A DNA stretch of 64,000 nt, taken from assembly GCA_964627535.1 (NCBI GenBank), contig CAZVJW010000001.1, positions 1 through 64,000 on the forward strand. The letters are read 5' to 3'. Every line of letters starts with the position of its first letter. Positions within the stretch are counted from its first letter, which is position 1. Positions 25,674-33,100 of this stretch are shown here, piece after piece. The notes beneath the pieces were generated by a model that saw only the letters and a program-made list of their open reading frames with translations, was not told where the DNA came from and searched no databases. The stretch is from UBA1447 sp964627535 (lineage in GTDB: Bacteria; Bacillota; Clostridia; Oscillospirales; Acutalibacteraceae). The translations under genes and the position numbers were made by a program.

Positions 25674-26504
25674 ATGAGTAACAAAGAGGAAACGAGAGAC
25701 TATATCCGCAACAGATATGCAGGCATTGCGGCTAATAATTCCGCAGGATGCGGCTGCAGTTCAGGCTGTTGCGGCAACACACCTTCTATAACTGCAAATG
25801 ATATTTCAAAATCCATCGGTTATTCTAATAAGGATTTTACCGATATTCCGGATGGGGCTAATATGGGCTTGGGGTGCGGCAATCCGATAGCGATTGCCGC
25901 GCTGAAAGAAGGTGAAACAGTCCTTGACCTCGGCAGCGGCGGCGGTTTCGACTGTTTCCTTGCAAGAAGACAGGTTGGTGAAACAGGGCATGTAATCGGC
26001 GTTGATATGACACCGGATATGGTTCGCCTTGCTCGAAATAACGCTGAAAAAGGCAGATTTACAAATGTTGAATTCAGGCTGGGGGAAATCGAACATCTGC
26101 CTGTTGCGGACAATTCGGTGGATGTTATCATATCCAATTGCGTCATTAACCTTTCTTTAGACAAAGAACAGGTTTTCCGGGATGCTTACCGTGTATTGAA
26201 ACCCGGCGGACGTCTCTCTATATCCGATGTGGTCGCAACAGCCGAGCTGCCGGAACCGGTGAAGCAGGATTTAAAACTTCGAGCCAGCTGCATCGCCGGA
26301 GCCGAGCATACAGACAATGTCCGCTTGATGCTCCGGGATGCCGGGTTTATAAATATCGTCCTTACACCAAAAGACAACAGCAGAGAAATTATCAGTTCTT
26401 GGGTACCCGAAAATAACCTTGAAAATTATGTCGCATCCTTTATTATTGAAGCGAATAAAAAAGAGGAGATACCGAAATGCCAAAAAATGCAAAAGCCGAC
26501 ATAG
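25674..26504 (+). CDS. arsM: Arsenite S-adenosylmethionine methyltransferase
   Basis: This 276-residue protein is an ArsM-type methyltransferase that adds methyl groups from SAM to arsenite. The SAM loop is VLDLGSGGGFDCFLA (near 83-97) followed by GVDMTPDMV. The catalytic cysteines of CmArsM map to C68 in GLGCGNP, C156 in ISNCVINL and C206 in SCIAGA. An extra cysteine group near the N-terminus (CGCSSGCC, residues 26-33) is unusual in density. The start at 25674 has AAGGAG 9 bases upstream. ArsM needs thioredoxin-type reductants, which the surrounding thiol genes could supply. Its 3' end overlaps the ACR3 gene by 28 bases. Confidence 0.92.
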   Translation: MSNKEETRDYIRNRYAGIAANNSAGCGCSSGCCGNTPSITANDISKSIGYSNKDFTDIPDGANMGLGCGNPIAIAALKEGETVLDLGSGGGFDCFLARRQVGETGHVIGVDMTPDMVRLARNNAEKGRFTNVEFRLGEIEHLPVADNSVDVIISNCVINLSLDKEQVFRDAYRVLKPGGRLSISDVVATAELPEPVKQDLKLRASCIAGAEHTDNVRLMLRDAGFINIVLTPKDNSREIISSWVPENNLENYVASFIIEANKKEEIPKCQKMQKPT

Positions 26505-27538
26505 GATTCTTTCAAAAGTATTTAACCGTTTGGGTAGCACTTTTTATGGGTGTAGGGGTATTAATCGGTAGATTTTTACCGGCTATCCCTGAGTTTCTTA
26601 ATAAGTTTGAATACGCGAAGGTCTCCATACCCGTAGCTATTTTAATTTGGGTTATGATATACCCGATGATGATGAAAGTCGATTTCAAAAGCATAAAAAA
26701 TGTCGGGAAGAATCCGAAGGGCCTTTATGTTACATGGATCGCTAACTGGCTGATAAAACCATTCACCATGTTTGCTATAGCCTACTTTTTTCTTTATATT
26801 GTTTTCATAAATCTTATCCCTCACGAACTTGCTAAGCAATACCTTGCGGGCGCTATATTACTCGGTGCCGCGCCGTGCACAGCGATGGTATTCGTATGGA
26901 GCCACCTTACAAAAGGCAACCCGGCCTATACGGTTGTCCAAGTGGCAACCAACGACTTGATTATTCTGATAGCCTTTGTGCCAATCGTTAAATTTCTGTT
27001 AGGTGTCAGCAAAGTATCGGTTCCCTGGGACACCTTGATTTTGTCTGTTGTTATGTTTGTTGTTATTCCGCTTTCGGGCGGAGCATTAACAAGGATGCTT
27101 GTGACAAAGCGCAAAGGGTTGGATTATTTTGAGAAGCAATTCTTGCCCAAATTTGATAATGCAACAGTCATAGGTTTGCTTTTGACACTGATTTTACTGT
27201 TTTCCTTCCAGGGCGATATTATCATTAAAAATCCCCTGCACATTCTTCTAATAGCTATCCCCTTGACCATTCAAACATTCCTCATTTTCTTTATCTCTTA
27301 TATTCCTTGTAAATGGCTGAAACTACCGCATAATATCGCAGCACCGGCGGGTATGATAGGTGCTTCCAACTTCTTCGAGCTTTCCGTCGCTGTCGCAATA
27401 GCGTTGTTCGGTACCACCTCCCCCGCGGCGCTTGCCACGGTAGTCGGTGTGTTGGTTGAGGTGCCCCTGATGCTGATGTTAGTTAAAATTGCAAACAGTA
27501 CAAAGAAATGGTTTCCCGCTGTTGCCGATAACAAATAA
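26477..27538 (+). CDS. acr3: ACR3 family arsenite efflux permease
   Basis: This 353-residue protein has about ten transmembrane segments of the ACR3 bile-acid/arsenite permease group. The essential cysteine is C134 in LLGAAPCTAMVFVWS, and the second conserved block is ASNFFELSVAVAIALFG with its glutamate. ACR3 exports arsenite driven by the proton gradient. GAGGAG lies 9 bases before the ATG, inside the arsM reading frame. As arsM can methylate and ArsP can export methylarsenite, two efflux routes are encoded in one operon. No arsenate reductase gene is present in the window. A hairpin terminator follows. Confidence 0.93.
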   Translation: MPKNAKADIGFFQKYLTVWVALFMGVGVLIGRFLPAIPEFLNKFEYAKVSIPVAILIWVMIYPMMMKVDFKSIKNVGKNPKGLYVTWIANWLIKPFTMFAIAYFFLYIVFINLIPHELAKQYLAGAILLGAAPCTAMVFVWSHLTKGNPAYTVVQVATNDLIILIAFVPIVKFLLGVSKVSVPWDTLILSVVMFVVIPLSGGALTRMLVTKRKGLDYFEKQFLPKFDNATVIGLLLTLILLFSFQGDIIIKNPLHILLIAIPLTIQTFLIFFISYIPCKWLKLPHNIAAPAGMIGASNFFELSVAVAIALFGTTSPAALATVVGVLVEVPLMLMLVKIANSTKKWFPAVADNK

Positions 27539-27568
27539 TATTCAACTAAATCTGATTACTATAAAAGA

Positions 27569-27605
27569 GACCGGTAATGATAATTGTCATCAACCGGTCA
27601 TTTTT
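27569..27605 (+). terminator. Terminator of the ars operon
   Basis: GACCGGT (569-575) and ACCGGTC (593-599) pair perfectly, with a smaller inner stem (ATGA/TCAT), and TTTTTC follows. It lies 31 bases past the ACR3 stop and before the convergent GNAT gene. Confidence 0.8.
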
Positions 27606-27717
27606 CTTGCATTGATACTATATTTTGCATTTGAATACGCCTTGCTTATTGCTGAGTTTAACTGTTTTGATAATTACAACTTTTTAATTCCACGAAGCTT
27701 CAATGGCTGTTAACCGG

Positions 27718-28305
27718 CTAACCTCGGACCATAATAAAATGCATGATTTCAGTGCCGGGTATTGCCTGCACAGAAGCTATTTTAAACCCGTAATTTTCAT
27801 AAATCGGCACATTGTTCTCGTTTTGAGTTTCGAGATATACTTTATGCTCGCTGTCATCCGCAATGGTTAATATTGGTTTAATAAGTTTGCTTGCATATCC
27901 CTTACCCTGGTGGTTAGGGTCAACAATAACAACGCTGAGGTACCAAAAAGGATCGCTGATGTTCTCTTTTTTTAACCTTTCGGACCACTTTTGGTATTTC
28001 ATCATTCTAAACAGAGAAGGAAGCCCGACTTTATAGACCAGAGCAGAACCGATAACAAAATCTTTTAAACTAACCTTAAACTCGTGTTCAAAAGGTTTTT
28101 CCCAAAGCACAACACCTTCGAAAGATTCCGATGTTCTGTAGGCCTTCAGATAGTTCATTCTGACCATATATTTATAGAGCGAGTATATCTTCCTGCCACG
28201 TGTTTTTGGAATGGGGAAGAAGTACTCATGAAGAGGATCGTCAAACATTGCTTTTGAAAATATTTCCGCAACCAATGAAATGTCCTTCAAATCAATTCTT
28301 TCCAT
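27718..28305 (-). CDS. GNAT family N-acetyltransferase
   Basis: This 195-residue protein is a GNAT acyltransferase. The acetyl-CoA loop is visible in DPNHQGKGYASKLI (near 129), with the following KVYLETQNENNVPIYENYGF block typical of the family. The ATG at 28305 has AAAGGAG 5 bases upstream, while an ATG 24 bases earlier has none. It lies convergent with the ars operon and downstream of ktrA. Its substrate, probably an amine or aminoglycoside-like compound, cannot be told from the sequence. It is a full-length gene, unlike the broken GNAT at 6708-7466. Confidence 0.83.
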   Translation of the reverse strand: MERIDLKDISLVAEIFSKAMFDDPLHEYFFPIPKTRGRKIYSLYKYMVRMNYLKAYRTSESFEGVVLWEKPFEHEFKVSLKDFVIGSALVYKVGLPSLFRMMKYQKWSERLKKENISDPFWYLSVVIVDPNHQGKGYASKLIKPILTIADDSEHKVYLETQNENNVPIYENYGFKIASVQAIPGTEIMHFIMVRG

Positions 28306-28450
28306 AATAACTCCTTTAACAGGAATCAATATTGTAATAAACTTTTAAAATGCTCAATCCGGATAACAATCTACTTTTTCATCTTATAACTTTAACAGAA
28401 AATGTCAACACGATTACAGAAACAATCAGATTATATTTGTTTTTACCATG

Positions 28451-28492
28451 AAAAACAGAGATTAAAGCAAATACACTTTAATCTCTGTTTTT
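28451..28492 (-). terminator. Bidirectional terminator after ktrA
   Basis: AAAAACAGAGATTAAAG (451-467) and CTTTAATCTCTGTTTTT (476-492) form a perfect 17-bp stem with an eight-base loop, with T-runs on both strands. It lies about 55 bases beyond the ktrA stop on the minus strand. Confidence 0.85.
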
Positions 28493-28544
28493 TCTATATT
28501 TCTATATTTATATTTTATCTTTTATTCTAACTTAATTTCTTAAA

Positions 28545-29201
28545 TCAAACCGATTCGATAAGCTTGTTCACATCACAGTTATGGCCTAGAACCATAAGTG
28601 TTTCATCGGGGGAAAACACGTAATCTGCTTTCGGCATCGGTTTCAGCTCCTGAGAGCCTTTGATTCTTGTTGCAAGAACACTTACATTATACTTTGTCCG
28701 AACGCCTATATCACGGATGGTTTTGCCCTCCCATTTCTCCGGGACCGGTATTTCGTAAATCGAATAACACGGTGTGAGTTCGAAATAATCAAGCACCGAT
28801 TTTGAACTGAGCTTAACAGCAAGACGGTTTGCCATGTCCTTTTCAGGATATATTGTATCATCCGCTCCGACAAGGTGAAGCAACTTTGCATGAGAATCGC
28901 TGTCCGCGCGCGAGATAATGTGTTTGGCTCCTTTTTCGCTTAAAAGGGCTGTAACTTCCAAAGAGGTTTGGAAGTTGTTGCCTAATGCTACGATGCATTC
29001 ATCAAAATTTCTGACGCCGAGTGAATCTATATAGGCTTCGTTCGTAATGTGGCCAATTTCCGCATTTGGTACATACGGCAGGATATCATTGACCTTATCC
29101 TCGTCTCTGTCAATGGCGAGTATATCATGATCATATTTACATAGTGTCCTTGCCAAGTGTTTCCCAAAGCGCCCGAGGCCAATAAGCAGAATAGATTTCA
29201 A
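28545..29201 (-). CDS. ktrA: KtrA/TrkA-type K+ transport regulatory subunit
   Basis: This 218-residue protein has an N-terminal RCK/TrkA_N Rossmann domain starting ILLIGLGRFGKHLA (the GxGxxG nucleotide loop) and a C-terminal RCK_C domain ending around DYVFSPDETLMVLG. It forms the cytoplasmic octamer that gates the K+ channel partner, with ATP, ADP or c-di-AMP as usual ligands. I chose the TTG start at 29201, because GGAGG lies 7 bases before it and the next upstream start (TTG at 29258) lies inside ktrB. It follows ktrB on the same strand after 34 bases. Confidence 0.88.
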   Translation of the reverse strand: MKSILLIGLGRFGKHLARTLCKYDHDILAIDRDEDKVNDILPYVPNAEIGHITNEAYIDSLGVRNFDECIVALGNNFQTSLEVTALLSEKGAKHIISRADSDSHAKLLHLVGADDTIYPEKDMANRLAVKLSSKSVLDYFELTPCYSIYEIPVPEKWEGKTIRDIGVRTKYNVSVLATRIKGSQELKPMPKADYVFSPDETLMVLGHNCDVNKLIESV

Positions 29202-29235
29202 ATTAATTCCTCCGATAAATGTTTTGTTATATTTA

Positions 29236-30609
29236 TTAACCAACCGCAATTCTTTCAAGCGGCAGTTTTGACAGTTCTACACCGGTGTTGCGCCTGATTG
29301 CATATATCAGCGTCAGGCATCCGACACGCCCGAAATACATCAGGAAAGTTAAAACCAACTTTGAGGAGGAATGCAGATCACCCGTTATACCCATCGAAAG
29401 CCCGACAGTACCAATTGCGGAAGCTGATTCAAATAAAGACTTTATCATTGTAACATTTTCAACGACTGATATAAACATTGCGGCAGAAATAAAAAGAATA
29501 AGATACATGCTTGTTATCGTAACGGCGTTTCTTAAAACGCTGTCATCTATTCGTCTGCGAAAAGCAATGAGGGACGATTTCTTTTTTGAAACAGTAAGAA
29601 TATTCAGCATAAGCGTTGCAAAGGTTGTTGTTTTTATGCCTCCCGCTGTTGACCCCGGAGAACCCCCAATAAGCATCAAAACGATTGTAAAAAACAGAGA
29701 GCTTTCGAACATGATGCCGGTATCAACAGAATTAAAGCCCGCCGTCCTCGGTGTAACCGCCTGAAAAAACGCATTCAACAGCTTTTCAAAGAAATTCATG
29801 CCTTGAAAAGCCGGGCCGTTATATTCGATGACCAGAATCATCAGGGTGCCCGCGCCAATAAGAAAAGCGGTTGTCGTCAGAACCATTTTTGAATGAAGCC
29901 TGTATTTCCGCCAGTTCAGTTTATTTACTTTTATATCATCCCAGACAAAAAAGCCTAAACCCCCTATGATAATCAGAAAAGCAATTGTCAGGATAATGCG
30001 GGGATCACTGTTGAAATGTATCAAGGACGATCTTTCCCCGAATTCACCAAAAATATCATACCCTGCGTTGCAGAATGCCGATATACTGTGAAAAACAGAA
30101 TAGTACAGCCCTTTTCCAAGACCGAGCTCCGGAATAAGCCTGAAAGACATGATCAACGCACCGATTCCTTCAATAGCCAAAGAGCCGCCTATAACAAAAC
30201 GAGCCATGCGGACTATCCCGCCGACCTGATGACCCGCTATAGACTCCTGCATAATTAATCGCTGGTTGAGGCCTATTTTTTTGTTGGTAAAAGTGACAAT
30301 GACAAGCGCCAGCGACATAAATCCGAGGCCGCCTACTTGAATCAGCGTGATTATGACAAGCTGCCCAAATATCGTCCAGTGTGTAAAGGTGTCATAAATC
30401 ACCAGACCGGTTACACATACTGCCGAACCTGATGTAAACAAAGTATCTATGAACGGAGTAACAACATGCTGCTTTGAAGATATCGGCAGCATTAAAAGTA
30501 ACGCACCGGTCAAAATAATCCCCATATAGCCAAAAACAAGGATTTTTACCGGCGGTATTCCATGCAGGAAATGACGGATTTTAGCTCTGTTCATAAAAGA
30601 ATAAGTCAC
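29236..30609 (-). CDS. ktrB: KtrB/TrkH-type K+ transporter subunit
   Basis: This 457-residue membrane protein belongs to the SKT (TrkH/KtrB) family of K+ (sometimes Na+-coupled) uptake channels. It has four M1-P-M2 repeats; the P-loop filters are visible, for example TSGSAVCVTGL (first), SISAFCNAGYD (second), AVTPRTAGFN (third) and SAIGTVGLSMG (fourth). GGSPGSTAGGIKT is the family loop in the third repeat region. It is co-transcribed with ktrA and preceded by a consensus-like promoter 110 bases upstream. It imports K+ for osmotic and pH homeostasis. Confidence 0.9.
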   Translation of the reverse strand: MTYSFMNRAKIRHFLHGIPPVKILVFGYMGIILTGALLLMLPISSKQHVVTPFIDTLFTSGSAVCVTGLVIYDTFTHWTIFGQLVIITLIQVGGLGFMSLALVIVTFTNKKIGLNQRLIMQESIAGHQVGGIVRMARFVIGGSLAIEGIGALIMSFRLIPELGLGKGLYYSVFHSISAFCNAGYDIFGEFGERSSLIHFNSDPRIILTIAFLIIIGGLGFFVWDDIKVNKLNWRKYRLHSKMVLTTTAFLIGAGTLMILVIEYNGPAFQGMNFFEKLLNAFFQAVTPRTAGFNSVDTGIMFESSLFFTIVLMLIGGSPGSTAGGIKTTTFATLMLNILTVSKKKSSLIAFRRRIDDSVLRNAVTITSMYLILFISAAMFISVVENVTMIKSLFESASAIGTVGLSMGITGDLHSSSKLVLTFLMYFGRVGCLTLIYAIRRNTGVELSKLPLERIAVG

Positions 30610-30718
30610 TACTCCCCTAAATGGATTTTATTGATTCCAGAAAATTAACGCACAATTCAATATGTTTTCGCTCTGCAAATACAGGCACCTAAACAACTCA
30701 AATTCAGCGCTGAACAAC

Positions 30719-30747
30719 ACTATATACCTTTATTTATTGTTTTACAA
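30719..30747 (-). promoter_or_regulatory. Promoter of ktrBA
   Basis: On the minus strand, TTGTAA (30742-30747) and TATAGT (30719-30724) are 17 bases apart, leaving a leader of about 100 bases before ktrB. No match to the c-di-AMP riboswitch sequence is evident in it. Confidence 0.5.
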
Positions 30748-30798
30748 TAGATTGTTCATAAATTATAATTAGGCTAATATTTAAAATAATGTATAATA

Positions 30799-31785
30799 TC
30801 AACAAATTCTGGGCAATCCTTCGCCATACATCTCCGCTAATATTCGAATTCCTCCGATTGCAGTATTAAGCAGAACCATTTCAGCTTCACCTGCAATCAC
30901 TTGTCCAATCATGGCAGCATTTTCACCGAATTTGCATTTTTTTATACAGTCGAGCGCTTTTTGTCCGTCACTTTCGGCAACAACGGCCACCATTTTACCC
31001 TCATTGCCCATATAAAGCGGGTCAAGCCCTAAAATACCGCACAATCCTTTCACTTGCTCAGATACAGGTATCATTTCCTCACTAATTGATATGCAGCAGC
31101 GTGATGCCCGAGCGAACTCATTGAGCACAGTAGCTAAGCCTCCGCGGGTAACATCGCGCATTGCGCGAATTTTAACCCCGCTCGCAAGAAGAGCTTCAAT
31201 CATTTCGTTTAGCGGTGCACAATCGCTTTGGATGGTGTTAACAATATTCATACGTGCGCTTAAAATCGTTGCGTGATGGTCCCCCAAATTGCCTGAAACA
31301 ATAACGATATCGCCTTCTTTGCAATTTTCAGCACCTATATCGCAATTTTCAGATAAAAATCCAACCCCTGAAGTGTTGATAAAGATTCCGCCTGAACCTT
31401 CAACGACTTTTGTGTCTCCGGCAACTATCATTACTCCGGCATTTTCCGCGGTTTTCGCCATTGAGGCAACAATTTTTTCAAGTTCATCAATATCTGCTCC
31501 CTCTTCTAAAATAAACCCGCAGGTCAAATATTTCGGCACTGCCCCGCTCATTGCAATGTCATTTACCGTTCCGCAAACAGCGAGTTTACCAATATCGCCG
31601 CCCTTAAAAAAAAGAGGTGTGACCACAAAGCTGTCAGTGGTAATTGCAATGGTCGCAGCGCCGGGCAGAACAGCCGAATCCTCCATTTTTCTAAGGAAAG
31701 GATTGTCGAAATATTTGACAAATATTTTCTCTATCAGCTCTGAAGTTGACTTTCCTCCGCTGCCGTGTGTCATGGTGATTTTCAT
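30799..31785 (-). CDS. hypE: Hydrogenase maturation protein HypE
   Basis: This 328-residue protein is HypE, which takes the carbamoyl group from HypF on its C-terminal cysteine and dehydrates it to the cyanide ligand of the NiFe site. The terminal motif is PRIC, with the reactive cysteine as last residue. The PurM-like ATP-binding domain begins MTHGSGGKST with later motif GGDIGKLAVCGTVNDIA. It overlaps the hypD stop by one base, and it is the last gene of the hydrogenase run. The presence of the whole hyp set shows that an active NiFe site is made. Confidence 0.95.
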   Translation of the reverse strand: MKITMTHGSGGKSTSELIEKIFVKYFDNPFLRKMEDSAVLPGAATIAITTDSFVVTPLFFKGGDIGKLAVCGTVNDIAMSGAVPKYLTCGFILEEGADIDELEKIVASMAKTAENAGVMIVAGDTKVVEGSGGIFINTSGVGFLSENCDIGAENCKEGDIVIVSGNLGDHHATILSARMNIVNTIQSDCAPLNEMIEALLASGVKIRAMRDVTRGGLATVLNEFARASRCCISISEEMIPVSEQVKGLCGILGLDPLYMGNEGKMVAVVAESDGQKALDCIKKCKFGENAAMIGQVIAGEAEMVLLNTAIGGIRILAEMYGEGLPRIC

Positions 31786-32822
31786 TATTTATTCCTCGTG
31801 TTTACGTAATAATTATAACAACTGCCCTCGGTTGATACCATGCATGCGCCCTGCTGTGTCTGCGGCGTGCATTCAGAACCGAACAATGGGCATTGAGGAG
31901 GGCAACTGGCTCCGGTGAGCACTTGAGCGCAACAGCATTTCGGATTAAGCATTTGGTCTGTATCAAGGCCTTCACTGCCGGCATCATAAGCAATGTATTC
32001 ATCGCGCAGCATCATGCCGGAAGCCGGTATGATGCCTATCCCGCGCCATAAAGCATCACATGGAACAAAATATTTTTGAACCATACGCTGCGCGGTTTCA
32101 TTTCCGCGGGCGGTTACAGCAGATGTATATAGGTTCATCACTTTTGATTTTCCGCGGCATTTTACCAGCATGTAAAGAGCTGCCAATATCTGTTCGCCGC
32201 TGAAGCCGGCAACCGCAAAAGGCAGATTGTATTTTTCGGACAAAGGCTTATAAATATCACTGCCCGTTATGGTGCTGACATGCCCGGGGGCAAGAAAACC
32301 GTTTATGCCGTTTTGATTTTTACATACCCAATCGATAACCGGCGGCATCGTTTTTAATGAGGTCAATATTTTAATATTCTTAATTTCGTTTTTAATAGCT
32401 TCTTCCAAAAGCAGCGCATAAACAGGTGTTGTTGTTTCAAAACCGACCGCTGCAAATATATATGTTTTTTCTTTGTCTGCCAGCGCAAGTTTAAGTGTGT
32501 CCATCGGTGAATAGACCATCCGCACCTGCCCGCCAAAAGCCTTACAATCACTGAGGCTTTGGCTTTTTCCGATTACACGCATCATATCTCCGAAAGTAAC
32601 TATTACGGTATTCGGAACCGCACTCAGTTCAATAAGTTTATCAATATAAGCCGTTACGGTAACGCACACCGGACAACCGGGCCCTGAAATTAAGTGAATG
32701 TTGGATGAAAGAATGCTCGTTATGCCGCAGCGGGAAACTTCCGCAGTATGGGTTCCGCAAACCTCCATTAAATTTAACGGCGGGTCATCATATTCCTTTA
32801 AATATCTCTTAACATCAATCAT
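31785..32822 (-). CDS. hypD: Hydrogenase maturation protein HypD
   Basis: This 345-residue protein is HypD, the scaffold that forms the Fe(CN)2CO unit together with HypC. The typical blocks are MEVCGTHTAEVSRCG (near 20) and SGPGCPVCVT (near 65). The [4Fe-4S] and disulfide cysteines lie near the C-terminus (CCCAQVLTG ... CPPQCPLFG ... SECTPQTQQGACMVSTEGSCYNYY). The start overlaps hypC by four bases. It belongs to the minus-strand series with hypC, hypF and hypE. Confidence 0.95.
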   Translation of the reverse strand: MIDVKRYLKEYDDPPLNLMEVCGTHTAEVSRCGITSILSSNIHLISGPGCPVCVTVTAYIDKLIELSAVPNTVIVTFGDMMRVIGKSQSLSDCKAFGGQVRMVYSPMDTLKLALADKEKTYIFAAVGFETTTPVYALLLEEAIKNEIKNIKILTSLKTMPPVIDWVCKNQNGINGFLAPGHVSTITGSDIYKPLSEKYNLPFAVAGFSGEQILAALYMLVKCRGKSKVMNLYTSAVTARGNETAQRMVQKYFVPCDALWRGIGIIPASGMMLRDEYIAYDAGSEGLDTDQMLNPKCCCAQVLTGASCPPQCPLFGSECTPQTQQGACMVSTEGSCYNYYVNTRNK

Positions 32823-33031
32823 ATATTTTCGATTTCCTCAAACAGTGCTGACAGAGAATCGCCTTCTTCGTGAGAAAGCGTGTTTAATATAAAACCGGCG
32901 TGCACAAGCACATAATCTCCCGGCTTAACCGATACCAATTCCGAATAAGCTTCAACGATATTACCGTTGAAGTCAACAGTGGCTTTTGACCCGTTAACGG
33001 CGATTACTTTACCCGGCATAGCAATACACAT
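32819..33031 (-). CDS. hypC: Hydrogenase maturation chaperone HypC
   Basis: This 70-residue protein is the HypC/HupF chaperone that binds both HypD and the hydrogenase large subunit. Its first residues are MCIAMPGKV, with the required cysteine at position 2 after Met, which is processed away. The body has the OB-fold pattern ending at DYVLVHAGFILNTLS. It precedes hypD with a four-base overlap and follows hypF after about 70 bases. Confidence 0.95.
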   Translation of the reverse strand: MCIAMPGKVIAVNGSKATVDFNGNIVEAYSELVSVKPGDYVLVHAGFILNTLSHEEGDSLSALFEEIENI

Positions 33032-33100
33032 ATAGTACTCTTATCCTTCCCGCGCGTCTTAATAAAAAGATGCAAATTTGATTTTTTGTCTGGTTTAGCA

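Noticed and set aside
27489..27713. 74-codon plus-strand ORF after ACR3
   Set aside because: It overlaps the ACR3 end and the terminator and has no ribosome site or recognisable domain.
30610..30718. Possible c-di-AMP riboswitch before ktrB
   Set aside because: Such riboswitches are common before ktr genes, but the leader is only about 100 bases and has no match to their conserved sequence.
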